A stretch of 64,000 bases of DNA from Selaginella moellendorffii (taxonomy: Eukaryota; Streptophyta; Lycopodiopsida; Selaginellales; Selaginellaceae): assembly GCF_000143415.4 (NCBI RefSeq), contig NW_003314425.1, forward strand, positions 128,899 to 192,898, given 5' to 3'. Made by a program: the position numbers and the translations under genes. Of this stretch, positions 20,097 to 32,672 are shown one piece after another. Position 1 is the first letter of the stretch. Every line of letters begins with the position of its first letter. The notes under the pieces are model-generated. The model saw only the letters and a list, made by a program, of their open reading frames with translations, made no database searches and was not told the DNA's origin.

Positions 20097-23000
20097 ATGA
20101 CCGATTCCATGGAGCGGCGCAAGCTAGGCGCTGCCGATCGCAAGGTACTCAAGGTAGCGGTAGAGGAATTTCCGCTGCGATCGGCAGCGATCCCGCCCTG
20201 CTCCATCACTGCAGCTGCCGTGGCTCAGCACCGCGAGGATTCTTCGGTTCTTGTCTACCTGGGGACAGATTCAGGATATTTGCTTCTCTACTCGTGGAAA
20301 AGATCGGCCACTGCTGCTCTCCAATCTCCCAGGATCCGTCCGGCCAGGAGCTCTCCCCGGAATTCACAGCCATCGCCGCCGGCTTCTCCTCTCAGGCACT
20401 CGCATTCTCCTTCCCGGGAAGGGATCGACGTAGAGTCGCTCAAGAGCAATGGATCGGCGGCTTCTCCCGAGCGGCAGCGTAGCGATTTGAGGCTCGTGAC
20501 GCTCAAGTCTCTGGGACGGGCCGTGGAAGCGGTGTGTGTTCTTGAGATCGTCGGCCAGGCAGCGGTTCTTGTGGATGGCCAGGTACTCCTCGTCGATTTT
20601 CTCTCGTTGGAATCACTGGGGAGCATTCCAGGCTGCAAGGGCGTGACTGCCATAGCTCACGCTATATCTTTCGATGAGACGAGAGTCCCACCATCGCCTC
20701 GGTTGGCGGATGGTGGTGATCGAGCTCATTTGGCAGTGGCTGTGAGGAGCAAAATCCTATTGTTCGAGGTCGTCTCGTGGCGGCAAGAGAAAGAGAACGT
20801 AGCATCACCGGGTGGTCTTCCAGTGACGAAGCTCTCTCTCATGCGAGAACTCTTTGGGATTGAAGGAGCTCACGCTCTTGCCTGGGTGAAGAACTCCATC
20901 TTCATTGGGACGAGCCGCGAGTACATACTCTTCACCTTGCGGGACTCCCGAGCTACGAGGCTGTTTTCGTTTCCGGTGGAGAGCCCCTGGAAGCCTCTGC
21001 TCAAGCCATTTCCAAAGGAGTCACTGGTTCTACTGGTGATGGATATTGCGGGGATCATGGTGAACGAAGAAGGTCTTCCCGTGGGAGGAAGTCTGGTGTT
21101 CTCGGAGATTCCAGACGCCGTTGGACAGAGCTCGCCGTATGCATTGGTCGTCAACAAGGGTGTTGTGGAGCTCTACCATTCTCAAACCGGCTCCAAGGTC
21201 CAGTCGCTGGCCTATGGCTCCGTTCCGGTTGAGCCACCTTGCCTTATAACGGATGATAACGATGGAATCATCGTCATCGCCAATGGTGACAAGGTATGTT
21301 AACTTGTGATGTCTCTGCTTCTCACTCATCTGGTATATAATCGGCAGGTCTCGTGTTTCACTCGAATTTCGGTGGATGACCAGCTGAAAGATCTTTTAAA
21401 GCAGAAGCAGTACTCGGAGGCTGTGAAGCTGGCGAATGAGGAAGAGGGTGCTAAGTCAAAGCTTGGCATGGTGCATGCTGAGGCCGGGTTCTTGCTTCTT
21501 GCCGACCTCCGTTTCGAAGAAGCCATTGATCACTTCTTGCGGTCGGACATTGTCGAGCCTACGGAATTATTTCCTTTCTTTCCGTCTCTTACTTCTCGCT
21601 GGCGGAATATGGTACTTGTTTCTGGTGAATCTCCGCTGTGGCTAACGTCGTGGCTTTCAGGTCCCTCGAAAGCGCTACTGGGGGCTTCACGCACCTCCTC
21701 AGCCAATACGTACAGTTATCGAAAGTGGTTTATATTCTCTACAAAATGGTCTGCTCACGTCGCCGATTAAGTCGAAGCAGTTCCAGGGCGGTAGCAGAAG
21801 TGGACAATTGATGACACAGTATCAATTGGAAGCTTTTCAGTGTTTCGGGAGGTATCTATGTTTTAAAAAGTTCTATCTTAGACGCATTAACATCTGTCTT
21901 CGAATTTGCTTCATCTAGATACTGGGAGACAACACGGAAAAGAGATTTAAGCTCGACATCAAGAGATGCCGTCGATACGGTCTTAGTGAAGCTTTATATC
22001 GAACTAGGGGCTACAAAGGAGCTTGAAGCGCTTGTTGCCGCCAGCAATCACTGCCTTTTGGTACGTGTACTCTATGCTCCCTTTTTGTTCAGAGTATGAC
22101 TGACAAAGCAGGAGGAAGTGGAAAGCTTGCTAAGAACCTCTGGGCAATTTCGTGCTTTGGCATTTTTGTACGAAAGTAAGAACATGCTGGACTGTGCGCT
22201 CGAAACGTGGCATTATCTTGCTCAATCAGCCGAGCAGTCAGCCACACTGGAAACAGCTAGGCTGCTAGAGAGATGTTTTGATACTGACTTGGTACTCCGG
22301 CACGTACTTTGGGTTCGTATCAAGCTTCACTTTCGTCAGCCTGACTTCAACATATAGTACAGGTTATTCGATTGGACGAGAACATGGCATTCCGTATACT
22401 CACATCGCCTCAAAGGACTAAAGCACTTCCAGCAGGTTGGAAAACCAATTTTTTTCTGAGCTGTTACTTACTTGCTTTTGAAGATGATGTTCTACGAGTA
22501 CTTGAAGCGGACAGCACCATGATTCGTCAAAGGTAAAGAAATTGTTTAGATTTTCTTGGTGGACTTCATATGAATATTACGCACCTGTCAGGTACCTACA
22601 ATGGCTTATCGATGACCAGGGCTTTGACGATGCGCATATTCATACTGAACTGGCACTGTCTCTTTCTCACTCAGTACTTCAAGCTGACGAGGGACCGGAT
22701 TCCAGAGCTGCTTTACAGTCGTTTCTTGAGAGTTCGAGTAAGTATGATGTTGGTGCTGTGCTCGACTTGATAAGAGGAACAAATCTCTGGAGGGAACAGG
22801 TAATAACACATTACATGGATCTTAACAGCAGGACTGACCCCTGAGGCCCCAGGCAATTTTGCATAGGAAACAGGGAAATGAGAAACTCGCACTGGAAATC
22901 CTGGCTTTGTAAGTCTTTGATTGCCGAGAGTTGATGGTAACCGTTTTTATTTGTTTCAGGAAACTCCAGGATAGCGATGCTGCAGAAAACTACTGTGCAG

Positions 23001-23658
23001 AGCTGGGCCGCCCCGACGCATACATGCAGTTACGTAATTCAGTCCCATGTTTTCCTTGGTGGCTTATCCTTGTCAATTCCTGCAGGCTGCTCCAGACTTA
23101 TCTTGGAAACGAAGGAAATAACGTAAAACATGCTGTTCGGCTACTTGATCGGCATGGTCCCCAGCTCGACCCGATAGAAGTTTTGGATGTAAGGATGCCC
23201 ATCTATTTTTCTTATCCATCCTTGTTCTAAAAACAATGCGTTCCAGGCTTTGCCACCTGACATGCCACTTCACTTGGCATCTCAGGCGCTCGTGAGAACG
23301 CTACGAGCTCGCATTCATCTCCATCGCCAGGGCCAGGTACGCGATCAATCGTGTTTCTCGTCTGGTTCTCATGGGCTCTGCTGCCATCACTCTAGATCGA
23401 AAAGCACTTGACTCGAGGCATCAACTTCCAGACCAGGATGAAAAAACTCGAGGAAAGATCTCGGGAGATTCAAGTCACTGGCGAGAGTGTCTGCAGCTCG
23501 TGCAACGCACGGATTGGAACAAAACTCTTCGCAGTTTTTCCAAATGAATCAATCGCTTGCTACAAGGTAAGCTCCACTTTCTTTCTAGTTCTAGGCGAGA
23601 AATCTCTTGATCTTCTCTTTCGCAGTGCTTGAGACTACACGAACAAAACACGCAGTAA
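20097..23658 (+). CDS. VPS3: Vacuolar sorting protein 3 (VPS3/TGFBRAP1 family), CORVET subunit
   Basis: The first exon (to about 21294) codes some 400 residues of an N-terminal CNH/beta-propeller domain (VYLGTDSGYLLLYSW, ALAWVKNSIFIGTSREYIL). About ten short exons follow. The Vps39-type region 1 reads LKDLLKQKQYSEAVKLANEE. Clathrin-repeat-like helices include ALAFLYESKNMLDCALETWH and NEKLALEILALKLQDSDAAENYC. The C-terminal Vps39 domain 2 reads MKKLEERSREIQVTGESVC and ends with a zinc-binding CSSCNARIG...CYKCLRLHEQ. VPS3 is the Rab5-binding end of CORVET and tethers endosomes on the route to the vacuole. Intron-exon joins at 21294/21349 and 23566/23626 keep the frame. Confidence 0.88.
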
Positions 23659-23794
23659 ATTTTGCCACTAGGTAGTAACTACACTAAAATTTTTGTCAAT
23701 AATCTTACTGCCACGCGTCGCAATCGCAGCCAAGGATTTCTCAGAGAAATATCTTCGTTGCGCTAGGGTTTAGGGTTTACTACGGGCGGGAAGA

Positions 23795-25101
23795 ATGCAT
23801 CGCGTAGCGCTGCATCCGGGCGCTACGACGATCACCCCCGCATTTGGGGGGCTCAAATTCAATCGCAAGTGCTCGCTCATTCGGGCAGTCGGTAAGAATC
23901 CTTCTACTTCGTGTGATTTTGCATCGGCCTCGTTGTTTCCTTGCAGCTGGAAATGGTCCGTCGAGGGGCTTCTCTTCCGCTACGAGGAAGCAGCGAGAGG
24001 ACACGAGGTATGGCGAAGAGGAGTATTGGAACAAACGCTACGCAGAGGAGGCGTTCATGACATTCGATTGGTATCAACGCTATGCTGATCTCCAACCAAT
24101 TTTGAAGAAGCATATACCAAAATCTGCCCGGGTTTTGATGGCTGGGTGTGGCAATGCGGGTGAGCTCTCTTCTAAACCTTTGTTTTTCCTTGGTTTCTCA
24201 AGAACTTGTGTAGCTCGAGAACTAAAAAATCTCTCTTTTCGCAGTTATGTCCGAGGATATGGTGAGCGATGGCTATCAAAACATTGTCAACGTAGATTAC
24301 TCGTCCGTCTTGATCAACGCCTTGCAGTTTAAGTACAAACACATGCCTCAACTTTCATGTACGATCACGCCTTCTTTGTTTTATATCTTCGGAGTTTCTT
24401 TTTCCTTTTCAGATAAAACCATGGACGTTCGGAACATGGCCGAATTCAAAGACAATACTTTCGATGCTGCAATTGACAAAGGTAAAAGAGACGCTTGTAC
24501 TCTCTTCCTTGCACTATCTTGCAGAATATCACCGTGGCTTTTACAGGTCTGGTAGATGCGATGGTTGTAAGTATCTCGCAATCTTTTTCTTTACTCTCTG
24601 GATTCAGTATCTTTTGCTCAGTGTGCGACTAACGGTGCGGGAGACGTAACCCAGATGCTGCGAGAGATGTACAGGTACGCTTTTCCTCTCCATTATCTAC
24701 TGACATGCCTTCACTCATCCGTTACCTCCAGGGTCATAAAACCGGGTGGCAATTTTGTCATGGTAAGGAAAACAAAGACCATATTTTTGCTGCCAGGAGC
24801 TAACCTTTCGGTTCCTCTCATCCATTCCAGGTTACGTATGGCTTCCCCCTCATCAGAGTGCCCGCTTTGATGGACCGGGGCATGAGTTGGATCACAAACT
24901 GCTGGATTCTGCGTAAGAAATCTACGTTTTGGTTATGGAATAACTCTCTCGCACCGTGTTCCAGCTAAACCGTACTCCGGGAGCGAGCTCTCCGAATACC
25001 CGAGCCCCATCCCCATGGAAGTCCCAAACTTTATCAACACAAAGCAAGAGCATTACGCGACTGGCACCAATTTTGTCTACGTTGCCACCAAGCGCTCATA
25101 G
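23795..25101 (+). CDS. EEF1A lysine methyltransferase-like (METTL13/EEF1AKMT4 family)
   Basis: A multi-exon seven-beta-strand methyltransferase. The N-terminal 50 residues are basic and serine/arginine-rich and may be an organellar targeting sequence. The family signature follows: EEYWNKRYAEE, FDWYQRYADL, motif I VLMAGCGNA, acidic loop IVNVDYSSVLINAL, MDVRNMAEFKDNTFDAAIDKG, and MYRVIKPGGNFVMVTYG. The sequence ends HYATGTNFVYVATKRS. It should transfer methyl groups from S-adenosylmethionine to a lysine, in animals on elongation factor 1A; the plant substrate is inferred. Introns are 46-90 bp. The start is the first ATG after a CTAGGGTTTAGGG-type leader. Confidence 0.85.
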
Positions 25102-25803
25102 GCGAGCTAAGTGCGCACACATCTAGAGGTCGGTCGGCGCGGTACTCTGGTTTCTCTTTTATAGCTTTCTCTTCGTCGTCGTTCGTGGATCGTATCCTTC
25201 CCGCTGGAATCTCGTCAATCGTTCTAAAAGCAGCAAAGCACGCTCGAGGGACAAGGGAGGAGCTTTAGACTTTAGACCATGGAAAGCTTGATCGAGTACG
25301 AGCTTAATAGAATCACAAAGCTTTGGCAAGAATGAACCAATGGTTTTTATTACCAATAAGAATATATCGAAGCTATATCCTCTCACCACATGTAGGTTAC
25401 GTGTGTGCACTCACACACATGCGCGCTGCATGTCCGGCAGTACAGCCATTAAATAATCTTCGCTGTCCCATCGTCTCCTCTCTCTCGATCTTTTGCTTGT
25501 TTTGTTTTCATCTCACTTGGCTTCCACCACCACCAAAAAAAATCTCCTTCTTTCGCTGGATTCTATCCATCCATACCTCCTGATCTTGGTTTCTCTCCAA
25601 TCTCTGGATCCTGATAAACACTTAGAACTCCACCGCAAAAGCAAAACCACACCCGGAAAGTGGAAAGTGAGCGATAACCGAAGAACTGATTTCCCTGACC
25701 TCGCGCACTTAAGAGAAGGGGTTTGAAAGCGAAAGCGATTGACAACTGCATTGCACCCATTCCGCGCTCGTACGCTTCTGCGCATGCTGTCATCTTTCTG
25801 CTG

Positions 25804-25838
<35 letters not shown>

Positions 25839-26108
25839 CCTGCTGCTAGGAGTTGCAAACTTGAAAATCGTTGTTAAAACGAAGGCGGCCTGAAGAAAGG
25901 AATCCACCACGAGCCTGTGTAAGTAATAATATAAAGTATCTAAACAAACAAACCTGTATCGACGAGCGTTGCTTGGCTTGCTTGTTTTCGTCCCTGCGTC
26001 GCATTGAACTTGGCGTCGTCCCGGCTGATTGGCGGCCAATAATCGGTCATCAAAGCATTCCAGAGCGACCGATGATTTTCAACACTGATGATGAGCCTGA
26101 TGGTGTAG
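25102..26108. other. Intergenic region and probable 3' UTR of the TCP gene
   Basis: No open frame with recognisable content on either strand. The downstream end of both convergent genes falls here. A CTG/CAG triplet run is at 25798-25847. Confidence 0.5.
25798..25847. repeat. (CTG)n triplet microsatellite
   Basis: About fifteen nearly perfect CTG units, interrupted by ACTG and TTC. Read on the minus strand (direction of the TCP gene) it is a CAG run, placed beyond the TCP stop. Confidence 0.95.
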
Positions 26109-27719
26109 TTAAGGTGGTCGAGCTCGCGGAATCGAGGACGAGCGGTGGTGACCACCGCCACCTCCGTCATCATCCTTGTTGAGCTCCACGATTTCATCAT
26201 CACCGCCGATTCCATGGATAACTGCCGGAAACTGTTGCTGCGAGCCCGACTGATAGTAAGACGCTGGAGGATGAAACCTGCTACTGCTGCTGCTGGGTTC
26301 GCGCGGACCCGAAACGTTTCTATCTAGTAGACTACCAAAATGATGAGCCTGCTGCGGGGACGCTGGAAACGGCTCAGACTGCAGTGGTGACAAGCTCGTA
26401 AAAGAATGCTGCGGCCTCAGTAATCCTTGAAAGTATGACGATGGTGGTGGCTCTTCGAGAAGTGAGAAAGGCCGAAACTGAGGACTGGATGGCACGAACG
26501 GATCGGAGGGAAGCGGATTGGACGACAAAATTGGTGCTGCTGCTGCCGCTGATAGCTGAGGTGAGAAGTGACCAGGAGAAGTAACCGGGTTCGAAAAGAA
26601 GGACAAGTCAAGAGGAGTGGTGGCCAGAGGCAGCGACGCAAAGCCTGGAAAAGCGGGATGGAACTGCCTGCTTGGAACTTGCTCCAGGGACAGTAGCGCC
26701 TGTTGGAAGCCGAGCTGCCCGAGGAATTGGCCTTGGTAAGATTGAGAAGGCGGAGCCAAGTTCTGGAACGGGACGTGAGGATTCTGGAGCAAGCTGGTGA
26801 AGCTTTCAGGGACATTGAGCGCGCTGCTGTCGAACGGTATCATTGGAGCCGAATGTGGCATGCTGCTGGCGATGAACGACTGTGCCTCCGGAGAGTGCGA
26901 AGGGCTGGAAGGATCTCTACCTGTCGTTGTTGTTGTTTTCTCCTTCATCCGCTCCCTGGCCCTCTCCCTGGCCTTCACTCTCGACTCGAGCCTCGCCACG
27001 CCTCCTTTCCCACCATCTCCTCCTTCCTTGGCAGACGGGCTCTCAAGGAAAGGCTCCTGTAGCTTTTGCTCCTCTTGCCGTTCTGGCTCCCTGAAAGAAG
27101 ACGAGCCTGGAGATAGTCCGATGGCTTGCGGATAGAACCGAGGGATGGCTGGTCCTGACTTCACGGACAATGCTGGAGAGAATGCTCCTCCGTGAGCGCC
27201 ACCCGATGCCCTGTCCACGGCTGATGGAACCGGTGGAAGGTCGTCTATCGCTGCCTTGGCCTTCTTCAAAAGCCATTCCACTGCCTTGCTTGGCTGATCG
27301 TATCCCAGCCTATCTTGCACGTCGTAGAACTGAATCGCTGTCGCCACCGAGAGCCTCACTCTTCTATCCCGAAGCCCCTTGGAAGTCTGGACTTTGCTAT
27401 GTCGATCTTTCCCACCTGACGGTCTAACGCTACCACGGGGCCTGTCTACCTCTACCTCTACGGAGTGAGCACTTCCGGGCTTGGGGGAGTCGACTACTAC
27501 CTTGGCGCGAACTTTCCTCTCTCCGGTAACATTCTTCTTGAACGTATCACCCACACCTGCGCTCTCGGAGCTGAAATCCATGGCGGCTCCAGATCCCAAG
27601 GCTCCTCCACTCTCGGGCTTCCGGAACGAGCCATCATCAAAGCTTGTCGACTCGCTGTCGGTTCGTCCTCCTCCCTCAGCATCCGCTGCTCCCTCCCTAT
27701 CCCTTTTCCTGCGATCCAT
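26109..27719 (-). CDS. Class II (CYC/TB1-CIN) TCP transcription factor
   Basis: One exon. The start is taken at [10 protein letters not shown]; the frame is open further upstream to an ATG at 27875, but that extension has no family features. The basic helix-loop-helix TCP domain begins [20 protein letters not shown] and continues [20 protein letters not shown] (about residues 100-160). An arginine-rich R domain follows ([19 protein letters not shown]), which only class II TCPs have. The C-terminus is proline, serine and glutamine rich with a [17 protein letters not shown] tail. TCPs bind GGNCC-type sites and control cell division in shoots. I saw no miR319-like target site on reading. A possible antagonist of the SPL/NZZ type lies upstream. 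Confidence 0.9.
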   Translation of the reverse strand: MDRRKRDREGAADAEGGGRTDSESTSFDDGSFRKPESGGALGSGAAMDFSSESAGVGDTFKKNVTGERKVRAKVVVDSPKPGSAHSVEVEVDRPRGSVRPSGGKDRHSKVQTSKGLRDRRVRLSVATAIQFYDVQDRLGYDQPSKAVEWLLKKAKAAIDDLPPVPSAVDRASGGAHGGAFSPALSVKSGPAIPRFYPQAIGLSPGSSSFREPERQEEQKLQEPFLESPSAKEGGDGGKGGVARLESRVKARERARERMKEKTTTTTGRDPSSPSHSPEAQSFIASSMPHSAPMIPFDSSALNVPESFTSLLQNPHVPFQNLAPPSQSYQGQFLGQLGFQQALLSLEQVPSRQFHPAFPGFASLPLATTPLDLSFFSNPVTSPGHFSPQLSAAAAAPILSSNPLPSDPFVPSSPQFRPFSLLEEPPPSSYFQGLLRPQHSFTSLSPLQSEPFPASPQQAHHFGSLLDRNVSGPREPSSSSSRFHPPASYYQSGSQQQFPAVIHGIGGDDEIVELNKDDDGGGGGHHRSSSIPRARPP

Positions 27720-28660
27720 GCCGCTTTTCTCCGTCCCCCTTTCGATGAATTTTCCATAGTCCAACGATTCGTGACGTTTCCCCTGGAGGAAATCTTTGGA
27801 ATTTGGTGTCAGCTTCTGCCGACATGTGGAGCCAGCATTCCAGTGTGAGCATACTGGTGGTCGTGATTCAAACAACGAGAATTGTGACAGCCTCTTCGCC
27901 CATCGCTTGCAACCATTCTCGAGCTCACATTCCTTCAGGAGACTTTTAGCTGATCATCTGCAATGTAAAAACTATAAGACTCCAGAACTTGTGCTTAAGA
28001 AAAAAGCATCACTTTACCACCGAGATGGCAAACAGGGACGACCAGCAGCAGTGATCACAGCCGGAGAGGAATCATGAGCACCAATTTGCTTGCTTGTCAA
28101 GTCAGGCATAGCATACCGGTCCTAGCATGTCGGACTTGTGTGTTGTTAGAATATAAGTGGGCGTCGAGTACCGCAAAAGAGAAAAGCAAGTGAGGAGGAA
28201 AAAGAAACGAAGAAAAGAACAGCAAGAGAGACAGACCTTGTTGCACTTGCGAGAATCGGGAAAGCAGTGAGTAGCCAGACGAGCGATCTGTCACGACGAT
28301 GTCTCTCGGTGAAGAAGAACACACTGTCCGATGAAAAACATGATCAGGCCAGTGTACTGCTGGTGCGATGAGAGCCATTTTGTCTGATAAGCGAAACAAA
28401 TCCTCCCAGCTCCAGTCCCAATCCTCCCAGTCCCAGTCGTGTTCCACCCAGTAGCTCCATCCAAAAACGAAGTCCCATTAACTATGCCTGCCACTACTGC
28501 CCGCCCTGACCCCTTTGGACTCGAGTGAAAGGGATGCGCTAACCAGAGCGCTGCTCGCCAGAGCCACCAGAGAGTTGCGACAGCGAAATCTCTTTTCTCC
28601 CGCAATGAATTGGCTGATGGAGAGGCTTGCCGCCGCACAATAACGGAGCTGGAAAGGGCC
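27720..28660 (-). promoter_or_regulatory. TCP gene 5' leader and upstream region
   Basis: Upstream of the TCP start the minus strand has short ATG-initiated frames, including the in-frame extension to 27875. Pyrimidine-rich tracts near 28180-28230 could belong to a leader intron. No TATA box is obvious. Assignment to the TCP gene is by position only. Confidence 0.35.
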
Positions 28661-28996
28661 AATCTAAATGCTGGCGGCGCCGCGGCAGCGAGAGGCTGTG
28701 GGAAGGAATCTTGGCCAAAACCAGGCGCTGCAGCGATCGCTTTTCGAAGCCGCGCTATGGAAATCCTGGAAATCTTGGCATACGCTCCGATCAGCCTTTC
28801 TGTCCCTGGAGAAACCGCGAGATCGGTTGATCGCGTGTGCGCTCAAGGATAGCACGAGAATGGCGAACTTACATCGCGTCCGTGGGGTGTGATTGGCGCA
28901 GTTATGGCGAAATCTCCAGAATGCTGGCTCGCCGTCGGCCAAGAACCCTAGGAGCAAGGAAGAAGAAAGCTTGCCATAAACCCCACGGGCGAGGCC
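28661..28996 (+). other. Unassigned open stretch
   Basis: Both plus-strand frames are open for 60-80 codons (28610-28852 and 28668-28892). Neither translation shows a family I know, and the G+C-rich composition makes chance open frames likely. Listed so that the interval is not read as empty. Confidence 0.25.
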
Positions 28997-29047
28997 TCAC
29001 GCGTGAAGGGCGCCAGTTCAAACGCTGGCCTGGCCCTTCACGCGTGA
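28997..29047. repeat. Perfect 15-bp inverted repeat hairpin
   Basis: Arms TCACGCGTGAAGGGC (28997-29011) and GCCCTTCACGCGTGA (29033-29047) are exact reverse complements. Inside them GCCAG/CTGGC gives five more pairs with a 3-base bulge and an 8-base loop TTCAAACG. Each arm carries the palindrome TCACGCGTGA, containing the CGCG core bound by CAMTA factors and resembling E-box-like CACGCG sites. Confidence 0.85.
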
Positions 29048-29950
29048 TGGGCGTACACGTGTCAGCAATCTGGACACTAATGCGCGAGGCACGAATCTAG
29101 CGTTATAGGAAACCTTGATTTTATAGGCTTTGACCATCAATGTACATGGTTTAGCAAGCGAAGTTTTTTTTTAATCATACAAACTCCATCGTGACGATTA
29201 AAAAATCTATAGAATCGTCAACTTGACACAATTTCGCCTGTGGGTATAATCAAAGGAAAGCTTTGTTTTAGCCTGGAAGTGAGTGATCAAAGACTTTGGA
29301 TATAGCACGTAAACGGAGGCGTTGTTTTCATGGACAGTGTCTTCCAAGCCGCAACTCTGAGAAAGATGTGAAGCAAGAAGATCGATCGCTCACCTCGTGT
29401 GATCATGCCATAGAAACATCGTCGACGACCTGGAAAAACCATCCCTCTCTCGCCAAGAGCGACATGCCCACGCAAAGTGGTCCTTGTTTCTAGCGTGAGT
29501 GACCAGACTTTCCGGCTTAGAGGCTCTAACAGCGCGCATTTTTCCTGCGCAAGAGAGAAAAAACACTTCCGAGAGATTCGATGCACAAAACTAGAGGGAA
29601 AAAGGAAACGAAAGCACTGACTCACCGCGTGCGTGTGCTGAGGAGTTTGTCGCGAATCACGAATCTGGAACTTCCTTCCAGGCAAAATGAGATTAACAGC
29701 GTCACAGTTGCGTTGCGTGCCAAGTCAGGACGAAGAACGCGTACCCCTTTTCCTTGGACGGGCCATCCACACGAACGAATCCAAAACAAAAAAACGCAGA
29801 TCTCAATGCTGCTGATGCCGATGCTGAGGCTCCTGCAACACTCACGTTCGCAAAGTATTAGCATAAAACTCGGCTTAGAAAGCAAAAAACAAAAGCAAAC
29901 TCTAACTTACGTCTTCGGGGTGTCACAACCAAACTTTCTGCTGTAACTCC

Positions 29951-30340
29951 TCAGCTCTCCTGTAAAAGTAGGCCCATCGTCATAGCACAGGTTGGTGATG
30001 CTTCATCATCATCACAAGCGACCAAATTTTCCTCCATATCTTTCTCTTCGTTTTTTTTTCTTTTTTTCTCTGCTCGTTTTTCGGCTGCCACGGACGGGGC
30101 TGACCGAGTCGTCCGTGTCTCAAGCTCCGAAACACTGGTGGCATTGCAACCAACTTGACTCCATAGTGACACCCATGATGCAGCACCAACACCAGCCAGC
30201 AGCTTGAAAGAGATCGACTGACAACGTTGCTGCTGTAAGAGCTGCCTGGCTGCCACTGCTCTTCCCAAGTACCGGTTATAAAGAAAAAATTTCTCGCCCA
30301 ATTGCTGTTCTTCTTTTCTTCCCGTCCTCTCACGTGACAT
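29951..30340 (-). CDS. Hypothetical protein (uncertain)
   Basis: A 129-codon minus-strand frame with a lysine/glutamate-rich segment (EKRAEKKRKKNEEKDMEEN). A splice acceptor at about 29966 and a strong donor (GAAGAC|GTAAGTT at about 29910) would add a further exon reading RSYSRKFGCDTPKT. The translation belongs to no family I recognise. It may be a leader region or a species-specific gene. Confidence 0.25.
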   Translation of the reverse strand: MSRERTGRKEEQQLGEKFFLYNRYLGRAVAARQLLQQQRCQSISFKLLAGVGAASWVSLWSQVGCNATSVSELETRTTRSAPSVAAEKRAEKKRKKNEEKDMEENLVACDDDEASPTCAMTMGLLLQES

Positions 30341-30727
30341 CCACGGCTTTAAACCTTTTGTCCTCTTTCCCCCCTGATGCCTCCCACAAACTTACTGATC
30401 AAGAAAAAGCGGTGTATTTCCAGCTGATTGCGACGCATCAACTCCAAGCGGATTCACAGATCTTCCGAGGCGTCATCTGCGCTTGCAAAGGAAATATCCC
30501 GTCCCTGAAAGCTTGACTCGCTTCCTACGTGTCAGTGTCACAGTTGCTGTTGTTGCTGATGCCACCGTTTCGAGAAACAAAGGGGCGTCGGCAACACGAT
30601 GGCAAATTAAAAGCTTCTTTCCATTGACTACAAAGCCTGAGGAAACAAGGGAAGAACTCCTGCATCAGTCCATCATTAACTCCCGATCGATGAGAAGAAG
30701 TTTAAACAACGGAGAACCTTTGCGTTT

Positions 30728-31128
30728 TTAACTCTCGCGCCGCTTGTCGGTTTTCTCTCCTCCGCTGGTGGCTTCGATGGAAGAAGATGATGGCTCCGTC
30801 GGCGCGGTAGCTTTATGGCCGGGGTTCGTGATCATGACGAAGTCAAGAAGCTGCGGCTCTTTCTCGGTCTTCAAGGTAGATGGCATTCCGGAAAGTTCCT
30901 GAACTAAAGAATGATAAACAAGAAACAGTGAAAGAATTAATTACCTTGAGAAGATGGATCCTAAGCTGGCTCGGAGAAACGCTTTCTCCAATACAAGTCA
31001 TGACGAATGGAGAGTAATGCATCAAGGCGTGAGCTGCCGCCAATTTCTTCTCTTCTACCTGGAAATTCGCGTTGGAATTAGAAATGATCGCGCCCACATC
31101 GCCATATTCTCACCTCGTAGCTCTCCAT
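30728..31128 (-). CDS. Small conserved-looking plant protein of unknown function
   Basis: Three exons join in frame: MESYE, then VEEKKLAAAHALMHYSPFVM through PSQLRIHLLK, then ELSGMPSTLKTEKEPQLLDF running to a hydrophilic tail ending GGEKTDKRRES. About 110 residues, with a compact helical middle and a disordered end, and no signal or membrane segment. Splice sites are clean (GAG|GTGAGA, CCAG|GTAGAA, AAG|GTAATT, TCAG|GAACTT). I think I have seen similar short plant proteins but cannot name the family. Its start lies only 76 bp after the ERCC1 stop on the same strand. Confidence 0.6.
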
Positions 31129-31203
31129 ACACACTAGCCCTAGAGGAAAGCAAAGGCTTCACCGACTTGATAGAATAAAATAAAACAGCTCACCCGCAAA
31201 CTT

Positions 31204-32503
31204 TCACTTGGGAGCCTCTTGAATTGGTTTGATCCCCACGCTGCTGAGACGCAGCTGTTTTGACGTACGCCTGAAAGGTTCATGAAATGCATCATGGAGT
31301 CGCTTCACCTGCATAGCATTAAGAGAAAACGTTTCAATACGAATTTCCATTGAAACCTTCGTACCTTCCGCTCGCCGATACCAGGACAGCGTGCTAAATC
31401 TTCCATGGAAGCGCTCATCACTGATGCCATGCTCTAAAGCAAGAGAAGTAGAAATCGTAAGAACGAACTTTTACATCAAAGTAAAAGCACGGCAAGCAAG
31501 AGATTTCTGCTTACCCCAAATGTTGAACCGAGTGTAACAACATCCGTCTTATTGATATGCCTCACGCTCGTCAATGCACTCGTGAGCTGCCAAACGATTA
31601 GCATTTGTTTACGCAAAACCATCTCCAAGTAAGCTTACTCGGGACAAGTAGTCTTGGTCAGTCCTTTCTTGGATGTTATCGGCTGGCTTGTTTTCGTACA
31701 TCTTTATAGTTTCCAGGTAGCGAGCGCATTCTTCCAAGCTGCAACGAACGTTACAACATACGATCAGAAAATACTACAGCAGTTTTGAAGCAAAGTACCT
31801 CCAAGCACAGAGCAGACTACAGTCATGGAGCAAAGCCGTCTTTGTCACTTCGTGCAATGGCTTAATGACATCCTCCTGAATAGTTCGAGAAGAAGAAAGC
31901 GTTATAGAGCCGAGCTATGAAAGAAAAATGTGGAGATATCACTTACCACATCCACATAGCACAACACGACTCGCAATCTAAAGTTTTTCTGCAGCTCGCG
32001 AATTCTAAAGTAGAGGTAATCCGGGTGAAGAAGATGGTAGCGGATGCTACACACAAAGGACGCAGAAGTTTAGAACATCTTTCCAAATGCTTGAGAAGTT
32101 TCGCTACCTGAGATACAAGGCACAGGAGCTCTGGCCAAGGACATAATCGGGAACAATGTCGTCAAACGTCCACCTCACATTGCGAATAAACTTGAGCACC
32201 GGATTTCCTTGCTGACAAAAAAAAAAGATGAATCACTCATTCTTTCGGAGCTTGGAGAAATCTCACTGACCTGACGCCGGCTCACAAGAATCGCATTTCG
32301 CGATTGCGAATTAGAAGCCCCGCTTGCTGCTCCTGCTGGCGCCGATCTGCGAAACAACGATCAATCGCAAAATCCTCGCAATGGTAGCTCCAATCCAAAA
32401 CAAACCCTGAAGGAGGAGGCACTGGAGCGGAGTAGAACGCGCCTTGCCTCACGAAAGAGAATGCATCCCCAAAGGACTGTTGCCGTGGAGCTTCTCCCTC
32501 CAT
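31204..32503 (-). CDS. ERCC1: DNA excision repair protein ERCC1/RAD10
   Basis: A multi-exon gene. The N-terminus [17 protein letters not shown] is plant-specific and disordered. A splice joins it to [20 protein letters not shown], and [20 protein letters not shown] marks the central XPA-binding/nuclease-like domain. [20 protein letters not shown] and [20 protein letters not shown] lead into the C-terminal double helix-hairpin-helix ([20 protein letters not shown]) that pairs with XPF. The ERCC1-XPF heterodimer cuts 5' of lesions in nucleotide excision repair and trims flaps in recombination. ERCC1 itself lacks catalytic residues, as expected. It is transcribed away from the GH28 gene, with starts about 170 bp apart. 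Confidence 0.93.
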
Positions 32504-32672
32504 AGCCCAAAACCTCCAGCCCTAAATAAAAGCCCTAATTTCTACCGTACAAGGAGGGAAATGTACGGCAAATCTTTGTTTCAAAGCATTCTCGGCTATG
32601 GCGGATGGAGGGAGGAGGCGAAATCCCCCGGAGAGGTGATCCTCGAGGTAGGGATTAGCGCACCCTGGCACC

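Noticed and set aside
25798-25847. Polyglutamine-coding repeat
   Set aside because: It lies beyond the TCP stop codon and no open frame of a plausible gene covers it.
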